This document shows, one piece after another, positions 8,859 through 18,400 of a stretch of 64,000 nt of DNA (position 1 is its first letter; the number at the start of each line of letters is the position of its first letter). Under the pieces are notes generated by a model. That model ran no database searches. It was given only the letters and a program-made list of their open reading frames with translations, and was not told where the DNA came from. The DNA comes from JBJXGV01 sp046160485 (lineage in GTDB: Bacteria; Orphanbacterota; Orphanbacteria; JBJXGV01). The stretch is from assembly GCA_046160485.1 (NCBI GenBank), contig JBJXGV010000013.1:1-64000 (forward strand), given 5' to 3'. The position numbers and the translations under genes were made by a program.

Positions 8859-10325
8859 GTGCCGCGCGATTCCGGAGGGATTCCTCTGCACACCCGACTT
8901 CGCACTCGATTTCGCACGCGACTTCCGCTCTCGATCCGCCGCCATCGATTCGCGCTCGCGCTCGTGTGTGCGATCGCGCTCGGCGCGCTTGCCATCGTCG
9001 GCTGCGGCGACGATCCGATGCGCGGCGTTCCTGACTCCACCGACGGCGCGCGCCTCTTCGGCTTCGTCCTCCAATCCGACACGATGCAGCCGATCGCGGA
9101 CGCGTCCGTGTGGCTCCTCGCAGAAGACGGCGTCACGTTCGTCGACGGCCCCGCGCGCACCGGCGCGAGCGGCCTCTATGCGTTCGACGGGCTCGCGAGC
9201 GGCACGTACCGCGTCGCCGCAACGACGCCCGCGGGCGGATGTCTCATCCCGTTCGACGGCCACGACACGCCGTTCGCCGTCAGCGAGAGCGACACCGTCC
9301 CCGCGACGCGCGATCTCTTGTTGCGATCGCGCGCGTTCGGCTGCTTCGCGCCGCCGACGATCCGCGCGCAAGTCTTCGACGCCGCCACCGGCGCGCCGAT
9401 TCGCGGCGCGCGCATCGGACAACTCCGCCTCAATGCGCCATTCAACGCGGACGCCGATGAGTTCGTTCTCGATACGTACACCGACGAGTCGGGCGAAGCG
9501 CTTTACGACGCGCTCACGTCGACTGTCTCCGGCACCGACAACCAAGCGCTCTCGGGTTTGATCGTGCACCATCCCGACTACGCGACGCGCATCTACCCCG
9601 GCGAGGACTCGCTCATCGTCATCACGTTCACGGATGAGGTCCCGGCGCTCGTGCACATCGGGCTTCGCGCCGCCGCGCCGAATTCGGGCGGCACGTTGCG
9701 CGGTGTCGTCACGCTCGGCGGGGCGCCGGCCGCGGGTGTGCCGGTCGGCCTCGCGGTCGTGACGGATCGAGTGCTGTCGCGCCCGGCGCCGAACGACGGG
9801 AAGAAGAGCGGCGTCGAAACGGGCGGCGCGGTTGCCGCGGCGCAGCTTCTCTCGACGACGACGGACTCCACCGGCGCGTACGCGTTCGCTGGCATCGAGC
9901 CGGGGCGTTACTTCGTTCGTCCCGGATACCTGGCGACTGACGGGTTCGTCTCCATCGATGCGAGCGCGGAGGGCGAGCATGTCGTGGGGCGCGGCGCGAT
10001 CGTCGCGGCGCCCGAGTTGCGCGTCGCTCGCACGTTCGAGACGTTCGAGCCAGCCGACGGGCTCGGGGCGCTCAGCGATACCGTCGACTTTCGTTGGGCG
10101 CGCGTCGACGGCGCGACGCGGTACGTCGTTCAGCTTCAGGGTGGTCTAACGGGGCGCGGCGAGCGCGGCGCGGGTACGACCGACACCACGCGCGCCGTCG
10201 CGTTCTTCCCGCCGGACGAAATCTATCGCTGGCAAGTCGCCGCGTACGACAACGCGGGACGATTGCTCTCGCTCTCCGAGCCGCCGCGCTTCTTCACGAC
10301 GGGGCCGCCGGTAAGCGCGCGATGA
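8859..10325 (+). CDS. lipoprotein with carboxypeptidase-regulatory-like repeats
   Basis: A 488-aa predicted lipoprotein. After a basic N-terminus a hydrophobic stretch ends in LAIVGC (lipid-modified Cys49). The body holds two or three CarboxypepD_reg/Cna-B-like beta-sandwich units, recognisable by repeated ASGLYAFDGLASGTYRV and STGAYAFAGIEPGRYFVRP segments near residues 105-122 and 335-353. The C-terminal part resembles an Ig/FN3-type fold. Such domains act as extracellular scaffolds; no catalytic site is visible. The start is uncertain: GTG at 8859 is used, but a strong GGAGGG at 8873-8878 may serve a non-ATG start slightly downstream. A TAGAAT box at 8841-8846 could be a -10 element. The stop overlaps the kinase gene as ATGA, so both are probably expressed together. 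Confidence 0.75.
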   Translation: MPRDSGGIPLHTRLRTRFRTRLPLSIRRHRFALALVCAIALGALAIVGCGDDPMRGVPDSTDGARLFGFVLQSDTMQPIADASVWLLAEDGVTFVDGPARTGASGLYAFDGLASGTYRVAATTPAGGCLIPFDGHDTPFAVSESDTVPATRDLLLRSRAFGCFAPPTIRAQVFDAATGAPIRGARIGQLRLNAPFNADADEFVLDTYTDESGEALYDALTSTVSGTDNQALSGLIVHHPDYATRIYPGEDSLIVITFTDEVPALVHIGLRAAAPNSGGTLRGVVTLGGAPAAGVPVGLAVVTDRVLSRPAPNDGKKSGVETGGAVAAAQLLSTTTDSTGAYAFAGIEPGRYFVRPGYLATDGFVSIDASAEGEHVVGRGAIVAAPELRVARTFETFEPADGLGALSDTVDFRWARVDGATRYVVQLQGGLTGRGERGAGTTDTTRAVAFFPPDEIYRWQVAAYDNAGRLLSLSEPPRFFTTGPPVSAR

Positions 10326-13087
10326 CGCACGACGCGGACGGCGACGAGCGCGGGGCGAGCGGCGCGCCCGCGCCGGCGCACTCGCGCCAGCGATTTCAGC
10401 CCGAAGAGCGCGTCGGCCCCGGCGGGCGCTTCCGCATTCATGCGTGGATCGGCGGCGGCGGCAACGGCGAGGTCTACAAGGCGTGGGACTTGCAGCTTCG
10501 CGATTGGGTTGCGCTGAAGAGACTCACGCGCGAGGCAGTCAGCGGCGAAGAGCGGCGCCGGCGCATCGTCACCGAGGCGCGCCGCGCGCGCAGCCTCAAA
10601 GACCCCGCAATCGTCACGATCTACGACGTCGTCGAGCACGACGGTGAAGCGATCATCGTGCAAGAGTTCGCGACGGGCGCGCCGCTTTCGGATCGCATCG
10701 GTGTCATCTTCGCGCTTCCCGAGTTTTTCCGCTTCGCCGAGGCGTGCGCCGCCGCGCTCGTTCACGCCGCCGACAAGGGAATCGTCCACTGCGATCTGAA
10801 GCCCGAGAACATCATCGTCGACGAGAACGGGCAGCCGCGCATCCTCGACTTCGGCACCGCGCGCCGCGTGTTCGACACGCCGCGCGAGACGCGCGTGCTC
10901 GGCGAATCGGTGACGGCCGACGAGATCGTGCCGCGCGGCGGTACGCCCGGATACGTCGCGCCGGAGATCGCGCTCGGGCAAACGCCGGATCCGCGCGCCG
11001 ACATGTATTCGCTCGGCGTCGTCTTCTACGAAATGCTCACGGGCGCGAATCCGTTCTTGCGCGCGACGTCAGCCGCGACGCTGCTCGCGCAAGTGCACGA
11101 GGATCCGCGGCCGCTCGCAGAGGCGAACCCGTCCGTTCCGCGCGACGTCGGCGCGATCGTGATGCGGATGATTGCGCGGCGCGCTGCCGAGCGTTACGCG
11201 AGCCCCGAGGCGCTCGTCGAGGCTTTGCGCGCGGCGCGCCGGCAGAGCACGGCAAGCGGCGCGGCTGCCGCGCACGAAGCGCGCGCGGCGCACTCCACGC
11301 CGAGCGCCGCAACTCTGCCGGATCTCAATGGCGTCTCCATCGAGATCGTGCGCCGCGTCACGCGCCGCCGCGTCGTCGGGCTCTCGATCGCGGGCGTGCT
11401 CGTTTTGATTCTGATCGTGTTCGGCGAGCGGCTCGCGGCGCCGTTTCTCCGAGCGCCCGCTTCACGCGGCGACAGCGGCGCCGTTCGCGGCGCCCGCGAC
11501 GCAAATGTTGCGGGCGCGGGCAACGCATCCGCCGTGCCCTACCTCGCGATCGCGCCGTTCGAGGTGCTCTCCGCGGACACGACGCTCGACCTCTTCGCGC
11601 GCGGCATGACGGAGGCGCTCAAGGCGCGGCTCGCCGCGATCGGCGGGCTCTACGTCGTCGACGCCGAGTCGGAACTCGGCGTCGCGTACGCGCTCACGGG
11701 AACGCTGCAGCGCGCCGACGAGCGCTTGCGCATCTCGTATCTGATCGACGACCGCCGGCGCGGGCACAACGTCGACGGCGGCGTCGTCGAGGACGGCGTC
11801 GCGAATCTCTTCGCGCTTCAGGACAGCGTCGCCGCGCGCGTCGCGGGCGCGCTCGCTGCGGAGCTGCGACTGGCTCTCCGCACGACTCCTGCGCGGCGAC
11901 CGACCGCCGACGCGAAGGCGTACGAGATCTACCTCGAGGCGCGCGGCGGCCTGCACAACTATCGCGATCGCCGCAGCCTCGAACGCGCGATCGCCTCGTT
12001 CGAGCACGCGCTCGCGCGCGATCCCGGCTTCGCGCTCGCGCTCGCCGGCCTCGGCGAGGCGTACTGGCGGCTCTACGATCTGACGAAGACGCAGGAATGG
12101 GCGGCGAAGGCGGAAGAGATCGCGCTCGCCGCGCTCGCGATGGGGCCCGACTTCCCCGAGGTGCACATCACGATCGGGACGATCTACGTCGGGCGCGGAA
12201 AACCGGAGTTGGCGGAGCGGGCGTTCCGGCGCGCGCTCGAGATCGAGCCGGGGAACGACGCGGCGTATCGCGGCCTCGGCGAGGCGCAGGAGAGCATGGG
12301 CGCCATCGCCGCGGCGGAGTCGACTTTCTTGCGCGCCATCGCCGCGCGCCCCGACGACTGGGCCGGCCATCACGAACTCGGGCTCTTCTACTACCGCAAC
12401 GGCCGCTTCGAGGAGGCGCTCGCGCAGTTCCGCCGCGTCGTCGGCATCATGCCGGAGAACGCGCTCGAGTACTCGAACATCGGCGGCATCTACGCGTACC
12501 TCGGGCGCCCCGATTCCGCGATCGCCGCGTACGAGACGTCGATCCGTCTGCGCGGCACCGCCGAGGCGTACTCGAATCTCGCGACGCTTCTGCGCGCGGC
12601 CGGGAAGTACGAAACGGCGGTCGAGCACTACCGCCGCGCGATCGAGTTGAGTCCGGGCGACTACGTCATCGAGGGGAATCTCGCGGCGACGCTCTTTCTG
12701 ATTCCCGAGCGCGAAGACGACGCGCGCGCGGCAGTGCGGCGCACGATCGCGCTCGCCGAACCGCTGCTCGAGGTGAATCCGGCCGACGGGCTCCTCCTCG
12801 CCGACCTCGCGCAGTTCTACGCGAGCCTCGCCGAGACGCTCGCGGCGCGGCGCTACGCGGAGCGCGCGCTCGGCATCGAGCCGGCGCAAGGCGAGGCGCT
12901 CTGCGGGGTGTCGCTCGCGCTCGAGGGCGTCGGCGATCGCGACGGCGCGGTGGGCGCCGCCGTGCGCGCGCTCCGCGCCGGCTACCCGCGCGAGGCGTGG
13001 CTCGCCGAGCCGGGAGCCCGCGCTCTCACCGACGACCCGCGCTTCGACGCCGCCGCGCGCGCGGCGCAAGAGGGTGCGCCGCACTAG
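10322..13087 (+). CDS. Ser/Thr protein kinase with TPR array (HCD-type, non-RD)
   Basis: A 921-aa membrane signalling protein. The cytosolic kinase domain (about residues 35-315) has the glycine loop GGGGNGEVYKA, invariant Lys66 in VALKRL, HCDLKPEN at 156-163, DFG at 176-178 and GTPGYVAPE. The catalytic-loop Arg of HRD is replaced by Cys157, so it is a non-RD kinase whose activation should not depend on activation-loop phosphorylation in the usual way. One membrane helix lies at about 352-374. Outside it is a domain like the TolB/FlgO-type segments found between kinases and TPRs (IAPFEVLSADTTLDLF), then about eight TPRs to the C-terminus. It is coupled to the upstream lipoprotein by an ATGA overlap and converges with the ECF sigma gene. 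A link to the sigma/CHAT locus is suggested only by position. Confidence 0.9.
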   Translation: MTHDADGDERGASGAPAPAHSRQRFQPEERVGPGGRFRIHAWIGGGGNGEVYKAWDLQLRDWVALKRLTREAVSGEERRRRIVTEARRARSLKDPAIVTIYDVVEHDGEAIIVQEFATGAPLSDRIGVIFALPEFFRFAEACAAALVHAADKGIVHCDLKPENIIVDENGQPRILDFGTARRVFDTPRETRVLGESVTADEIVPRGGTPGYVAPEIALGQTPDPRADMYSLGVVFYEMLTGANPFLRATSAATLLAQVHEDPRPLAEANPSVPRDVGAIVMRMIARRAAERYASPEALVEALRAARRQSTASGAAAAHEARAAHSTPSAATLPDLNGVSIEIVRRVTRRRVVGLSIAGVLVLILIVFGERLAAPFLRAPASRGDSGAVRGARDANVAGAGNASAVPYLAIAPFEVLSADTTLDLFARGMTEALKARLAAIGGLYVVDAESELGVAYALTGTLQRADERLRISYLIDDRRRGHNVDGGVVEDGVANLFALQDSVAARVAGALAAELRLALRTTPARRPTADAKAYEIYLEARGGLHNYRDRRSLERAIASFEHALARDPGFALALAGLGEAYWRLYDLTKTQEWAAKAEEIALAALAMGPDFPEVHITIGTIYVGRGKPELAERAFRRALEIEPGNDAAYRGLGEAQESMGAIAAAESTFLRAIAARPDDWAGHHELGLFYYRNGRFEEALAQFRRVVGIMPENALEYSNIGGIYAYLGRPDSAIAAYETSIRLRGTAEAYSNLATLLRAAGKYETAVEHYRRAIELSPGDYVIEGNLAATLFLIPEREDDARAAVRRTIALAEPLLEVNPADGLLLADLAQFYASLAETLAARRYAERALGIEPAQGEALCGVSLALEGVGDRDGAVGAAVRALRAGYPREAWLAEPGARALTDDPRFDAAARAAQEGAPH

Positions 13088-13120
13088 CGCGCGCCACCCC
13101 GCCCCGCCCGCGACCTCCCG

Positions 13121-13657
13121 CTACGGCTTCCGCGTCTCCCACCGCGAGAGAATCTGCCGCGCCTTGCGCGTGCAATTGAGCATGTGGACGCGCTGGGTCG
13201 ACTCTTCGGTTCCGAGTTGCTCGGCGATCTCGCGGAACTTCAAATCCTCGAGGTAGTGGAGCCGGAAGAGGTCGCGGCATCGGGGATCGAGATTGAGGAG
13301 GAGCCATCGCACGCGCGCCGCGGGATCGTCGAGGATCATCGCCTCGTACGGATTGGGCCGTGTGTCCGGAACCGATTCCGTGAGTTCGGCGGCGGGCCGC
13401 AGGCGGCGCATCCAATCGATGCACCTGCGGTGGGCGATACGTCTGACGAACCCGGGAAAGTTGTCCACCTGCGGGCGTTCGCTCGCTGAGAGCGCGCGCC
13501 AAACCGCCGCCAGCGCCTCCTGCACCACATCGTCGCGCTCGTCGGCCGGCACGTAGTAGCCCCTGGAGCAGACGACGCGCCGCGCCCAGGCCTCGACATC
13601 GCGACACGCAGCGCGCTCGCCTGAGAGAAACCGCTCCTGGATATCATTGTTCGCCAT
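13121..13657 (-). CDS. ECF-type RNA polymerase sigma factor
   Basis: A 178-aa sigma-70-family protein with regions 2 and 4. Region 2 shows DVVQEALAAVWRAL followed by a basic, Trp-containing HRRCIDWMRR segment (about residues 43-86). Region 4 shows LDPRCRDLFRLHYLEDLKFREIAEQLG, a helix-turn-helix at about 122-150. It would direct RNA polymerase to a dedicated promoter set. It is divergent from a gene for a membrane zinc-finger protein, the usual arrangement or neighbourhood for a cognate anti-sigma factor, with 227 bp between them. A promoter-like motif in that gap recurs before the SpoIIE-type gene at 18891, which is a plausible target set. Confidence 0.92.
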   Translation of the reverse strand: MANNDIQERFLSGERAACRDVEAWARRVVCSRGYYVPADERDDVVQEALAAVWRALSASERPQVDNFPGFVRRIAHRRCIDWMRRLRPAAELTESVPDTRPNPYEAMILDDPAARVRWLLLNLDPRCRDLFRLHYLEDLKFREIAEQLGTEESTQRVHMLNCTRKARQILSRWETRKP

Positions 13658-13728
13658 AGGGATCGGACCGCCCGGCAGTCTATGCCCAGCAGAGCGCGAC
13701 GATCAACGGGAACCACGCGCCATTTTCC

Positions 13729-13762
13729 CTAAACGAACCGCGGCGGCGTCGCGACAGCATCG
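13729..13762 (+). promoter_or_regulatory. candidate ECF-dependent promoter motif, copy A
   Basis: CTAAACGAAC at 13729-13738 is followed after 11 bp by CGCGAC (13750-13755), then CAT and G with the same spacing as copy B at 18781. The length and the AAC ending suit an ECF -35 element, with the -10 near 13755-13760. Which sigma factor reads it is an inference. It points toward the zinc-finger gene. Confidence 0.45.
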
Positions 13763-13800
13763 TTGTGAGGCGGCGCGTCGACCGGCCGTCGCGGTAACAG

Positions 13801-13830
13801 TTGTCAGCGCGGCGCCCGCGTACATAGAAT
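13801..13830 (+). promoter_or_regulatory. sigma70-type promoter before the anti-sigma-like gene
   Basis: TTGTCA (13801-13806) and TAGAAT (13825-13830) are separated by 18 bp. Transcription would begin near 13837, about 48 bp before the start codon at 13885. The same TAGAAT -10 is used at the rpmH and atp promoters in this window. Confidence 0.55.
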
Positions 13831-13884
13831 GGCGCCGTCGCGTTTGGGTCGCGGGCCGTCGCCCGAAATCGAGGGGGAACCACA

Positions 13885-14808
13885 GTGGACCACGACGACG
13901 CATTGCGATTCATTCCCGACCTCGCCGCCGGGCGGCTCGACGCCGCGCGGGCGGCCGATATCGAGCACCACGCCGCCGCGTGCCCCGCGTGCGGCGAGGC
14001 GCTCGAGCTTCACCGCCGCATCGCCGCGGAAGTCTCGACGCACCGCGGCGCCCTCTTCGAAGACCATATCGCGCCGACGCTTCTGGTCGAGTTCGCGCTC
14101 GATCCCGCGGCGGTTTCGTCCGCCGACCGGGCGCGCGTCGCCGCGCACGTCGGCGCCTGCCCGACCTGCCGTCGCGAGGCGGCATCGGTGCGGAAGGCCG
14201 AGGCTGACGCGACGAGCGCTTGGCGCTCCGCCGTCGCGTGGCTCGGCGGCGGAGCGTGGCCCGCGCCGATTCCCGCGCTCGTACCCGCGCTCATGGTCTT
14301 GCTTCTCGCGTACCCGGCGTACCTCGGCGTCGTGCGCCTCCCCCAGGTGGCGCGCGAGTGCGATCTCGCCCGCGAGCAACTCTCTGCGCTCGGCGGCTCG
14401 GGCGCGGGCTGGCTGGGCGGGCCCGTGTTGGCGCTCAACCTCCCGGCGCCAGCGCGCGGCGACGAAGAGGATCCCCCTGCGCTACCGGTGATCCGTATTC
14501 TTGCGGGGCAGCGATTCCAGCCGGTTCGCATCGAGTACGACCCGTCGACCGCGCCGGCCGCCGCGCCGCTCATCGTGACGCTGCGAGCGAAGGACGACGA
14601 GCGCGCGCGCTGGCGGATCGAATCGACCGCCGCCGCGCTCTGGGATGCCTCCGACGAAGCGATCAATCTTCTGCTCCCGGCCGAGCGACTCGGACCCGGG
14701 GAGTTCGTTCTGGAAATACACGAGGCGGAATCCGCGTCTGCCGTCTACGCGAGCGGATTTCGGGTCGTGGACGCATCCCTCCCGCCGGAAGGCGGTCCAA
14801 TCCGGTAA
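13885..14808 (+). CDS. membrane zinc-finger protein, probable anti-sigma factor
   Basis: A 307-aa protein with two consecutive anti-sigma-type zinc fingers of the HxxxCxxC form: His29/Cys33/Cys36 and His88/Cys92/Cys95. Then come one membrane helix at about 128-150 and a periplasmic part of about 155 residues. In ZAS-type anti-sigma factors one such finger binds and silences an ECF sigma; two fingers in tandem is less usual. The divergent ECF sigma gene supports this role. A GTG/ATG choice is not needed because ATG 13885 begins directly before the first finger. The stop is followed at once by a strong hairpin (14809-14832), so expression of the next genes may be reduced relative to this one. 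Confidence 0.8.
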   Translation: MDHDDALRFIPDLAAGRLDAARAADIEHHAAACPACGEALELHRRIAAEVSTHRGALFEDHIAPTLLVEFALDPAAVSSADRARVAAHVGACPTCRREAASVRKAEADATSAWRSAVAWLGGGAWPAPIPALVPALMVLLLAYPAYLGVVRLPQVARECDLAREQLSALGGSGAGWLGGPVLALNLPAPARGDEEDPPALPVIRILAGQRFQPVRIEYDPSTAPAAAPLIVTLRAKDDERARWRIESTAAALWDASDEAINLLLPAERLGPGEFVLEIHEAESASAVYASGFRVVDASLPPEGGPIR

Positions 14809-14832
14809 CGCGGTGCGCGCGTGCGCACCGCG
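14809..14832 (+). terminator. 10-bp stem hairpin between anti-sigma-like gene and lipoprotein gene
   Basis: CGCGGTGCGC (14809-14818), loop GCGT, GCGCACCGCG (14823-14832) form a perfect 10-bp stem overlapping the end of the stop-codon region. There is no T-run, so it may be an attenuator or mRNA-stability element rather than a full terminator. Confidence 0.45.
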
Positions 14833-14860
14833 GGCCCGGCCCCCACTTGGAGGTGCTCAC

Positions 14861-15478
14861 ATGCCACGAACACGAACCGTTCTGATCGCGCTCGCGTTCC
14901 TCTCGACTTCCGTCTGGCTCGGATGTGGCTCCAGCAGCTCTGTGCGACGAACCGAGCGGCTCGAGAATCGGATTCTGACGCTCGAGAACGTCACCGTGGC
15001 GAAACTCGAGATCGACATGGTCAAGCTTCGCCTCGATGCGATCGAGGACGAGGTGGTCGCGACGAAGGAGTCGCGGCCCGACACGATCACAACGTCGACG
15101 TATGAGGCTTGGGCGGAGGCAATGACCATCGCGTGCTTGGAGGCGGCCAGCATAGCGGCCGACATCGCGACGGATCTCGCTGCCATCGAGGAGAAACTCG
15201 CCGCGGTCGAGACCGCCCTCGCTACCGTTGACGATGCGGCGACAGCGGTCGAACTCTACGAGTTGCTGCTCGCCGCGCTCGCGGAGATCGAATCGCAGAT
15301 CCGCGAGATCGATGAGGAAGTGCAGACAATGAAGGAAGGCCGCGACGAAGCGTCGGGTGCGTGGCTTCCCATCGCGTGCCCGGGTTTCGCGGAAACGCTC
15401 GACGCCGCAGAGAAGGCCCTCGAGGAAGCGACGGCTGCCGTCGCGGCCGCGCGGGAGAAGATCGCGGGCGGTAAGTGA
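14861..15478 (+). CDS. alpha-helical coiled-coil lipoprotein
   Basis: A 205-aa predicted lipoprotein with signal peptide and lipobox (VWLGC, Cys22). The rest is almost entirely helical with heptad character: ERLENRILTLENVTVAKLEID, then a second coiled region at about 85-140 and a third at the C-terminus, interrupted by a short WLPIACPGF segment. It is likely an envelope coiled-coil. No family is recognised. ATG 14861 follows TTGGAGGTG. The next gene, the TPR-CHAT protease, starts 19 bp after its stop, so the two are probably co-transcribed; it could be a sensor or anchor for that protease, which is inference. Confidence 0.7.
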   Translation: MPRTRTVLIALAFLSTSVWLGCGSSSSVRRTERLENRILTLENVTVAKLEIDMVKLRLDAIEDEVVATKESRPDTITTSTYEAWAEAMTIACLEAASIAADIATDLAAIEEKLAAVETALATVDDAATAVELYELLLAALAEIESQIREIDEEVQTMKEGRDEASGAWLPIACPGFAETLDAAEKALEEATAAVAAAREKIAGGK

Positions 15479-15497
15479 GCTTGGCGGGAGCGGCGGC

Positions 15498-18400
15498 GTG
15501 AGACGCGCGCGGGGCGCCGCGAGGATCGCGCTTCTGTTCCTCGCGGGCGCCGCCTCCCCTTCCGTGCCGGCCACGGCAGCGGCGGCGGATCCCGACTCCG
15601 CCGCCGCTTCGCTCGAAGACCGCATCGACGCGCTTCGGGGCGAGGCTCGCTACGCCGACGCGGCGGCCGCCGCCGAAACGCTGCTCGCGGCGCGGCGCGG
15701 CGGCGGCGCGGCGGAACCGGCGGCGGACGCGGAGCGGCTCGTGGCGACGCTTCGCTTCGCGTCCGGCCTCGACGCCGCGGACCGCGCGCGCCTCGCCGAG
15801 GCCGACCGCGCCGCCGCGCAGATCGAAGAGCGATTTCAGCGCGGCGAATACGCCGAGGCCGCGGCGCTCGCCGAGACGCAGCTCGCGACTCGGAGCGCGA
15901 TCCTCGGCGATCGCCACGAAGAGGTCGCGCGCGCGCTCAACGACCTCGCTGCGCTGCGGCGGCGCCTCGGCGCCTACGCCGAAGCGGAGTCGCTCTTCAC
16001 GCGCGCGCTCGCAATCCAACGCGCGTGCCTTCCCGAGGATCACAGAGCGATCGGCGTAACCCTCAACAACGCCGCAGCGCTGCACTGGGAACTCGGCCGA
16101 TACCGCGCCGCCGAGGAGGAATGGAGCCGCGCGCTCGCGATTCGGCGGAAGAGCGTTCCGCGCGACGACCTGGCGCTTGCGCGCACCGCGCAAAATTTGG
16201 CGATGGCGATCGAGGCGCAGGGCGACCGCGCGGAGGCCGAATCGCTCTTGCGCGAGTCGCTCGCGATCAAGAAACCGATCCTCGGCGAACGCGACCCGAG
16301 CTACCTACGGACGCTCGCGAATCTGGCCTACCTCCTCGACTCGGCTGGCGAGCCGAGCCAAGCCGAGGCGCTCTACCGGCAGATTCTCGCGACGCTTCAC
16401 GATCTCTACGGCGAAGAGCGCGCCGAGGTCGCCGACGCGCGCGAGCAACTCGGCATGCACTTGGCCGAGCAAGGCGACTGCGAATCCGCGCGCGATTTGG
16501 TCGAGGAGGCGCTGGCCGTCAAGCAGCGGCTCCTCGGGCCGGATGATCGCACCGTCGCGGTCGCGATGGGAAACCTCGCGTCGATCCTCGTCGAGTGCGG
16601 CGATCCCGTCGAGAGCGAGAGGCTTCTGCGCGAGGCGAACCGCATCCTCGAGGCGCGCCTCGGCGCCGATCACCCGAGCAGCGTCCGCAGCCTCTCGGCG
16701 CTCGGTATCTTCGAGGATCGCCGGCACGCGGACGCGCAGAGCGAGCCGCTCTTCGCTTCCGTGCTGGAACAGTCGCGGCGGATCTACGCGGCGGACCATC
16801 CGGAGGTGGCCCGGGCCGCGCTCAACCTCGCGATCTCGCTCCGAAAGCAGGGGAAGCTCGACGCGGCGGCCCCGCTCATGGAGGAGGCGATCGCGATCCG
16901 GCGCCGCGCGCTCGGCGAACGGCACCCGGCGCTCGCGAGCGCGCTGCGCCACGCTGGTCTGCTCTGGCTCGTGCGCGGCGAATTGGACCGGGCGGCTGGG
17001 ACGCTCACCGAGGCGTCCGAGATTTTCGAGAGCGCGCGGCTCCGCACCGACCCAGGGCTCGAGCGCGTCACGTTTCTCGATTCGCCCTATGCGCTCCTCG
17101 GCGCGGTCGAGCTTCTGCGTGGGCGCTCCGATGCGGCGTGGCCGTCGGCTGAGAAGGATCGCGGGCGGGCGCTCGCCGAACTGCTGCTCGCCGCGGACCG
17201 CCGCGAGTTGAGCGCCAAGGAGCGCGCCGGCGCGCGCGCGCTGACGCGCGAACTTGCCGACCGCGAGCGTGAGTTCGCCGCCCTGAAGGCGCCGCCGAAG
17301 GATGCGAGCGCGCCGGCCGGCGCCGGCGCGCTCGCGGAGCGGCGTGCGCGCGCGCACAGCTTGCTCCTCGACACGGAGGCGCGATGGGCGGCGTTCCAAC
17401 GCGAGATCGCGCTCCGGCATCCCGTCTCCGAAGGCCAGGTCTACCCGCTCGAGCGCGTGCAGCGAGCGCTCGCGGCGAACACGGCGCTCATCGGCTGGCT
17501 CGACGCGCCTGTTGCGAACGACAGTTGCCTCGCGTGGGCGTACGTCGTGCGCCGCGGGGAGGTCGTGCGGTGGGCGCGCGTCGATGCGCTCGGCGCGGAC
17601 GACACGTCGCGACCCGAATGGCTCGAGCGCGCCGTCGCCGCCCTGCGCGATCCGAACTCCGACCGCACGGCAGTGAGCGACGACGCGCGGCGACTCTGGT
17701 CAGCGCGCGTCGCGCCGATCGAATCCGCACTCGAAGGAATCACCGAACTCGTCGTCATCCCGGCGGGGCCGACCGCGGCCCTCCCGCTCGAGTCGTTCAT
17801 CGATTCGGCGGGCGCCTTTCTCGGCGAGCGGTTCGCGATCAGCTACGCACCCTCCGCGACGGTCTTCGCGTGGCTCCACGAGAACGCCTCGGCGCGCGCG
17901 CCGTGGCGGCGGTCGCTTCTCGTCGGCGATCCGCCGTTCCGCGCCGAAGCGGCGGGCCGCGAGGTGGCCGCGGACGCGAGCGCTGCGGCGAAGCCGTGGC
18001 GGCCGTCGGAGTCGCTCGTTCGCGACGCGCGCAAGAGCGCCGGCGCGACGATCGCCTCGCTCCCCCGCCTGCCGGGCACGCGCGTCGAGGTTGCGGCGAT
18101 CGATTCGGTGCTCGCGGCGATGGCGGCGCTCCGCGGAGGTCGCGGCGCGGCCGCCACGGAGCGCGCAACGGTTCTCGTCGGAGCGGCCGCGTGCGAGGAT
18201 GAGATCGTGCGGCTCGCGGAGTCGGGCGGCCTCGCGGACTTCGACGTGATCCACTTCGCGACGCACGCACTCATCGACGAGCGCCGCCCCGAGCGCTCCG
18301 CGCTCGTCCTCGCGCAAGATCGCACCGCCGATCCGCTCGCGGCGGCGCTCGACGGCCGGAGGACCTTCGACGGCCTCGTAACGGCCAAAGAGGTGCTTCG

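Noticed and set aside
8787..9980. N-terminal extension of the ykgJ-like gene
   Set aside because: Antisense to the CarboxypepD_reg lipoprotein and compositionally a mirror frame.
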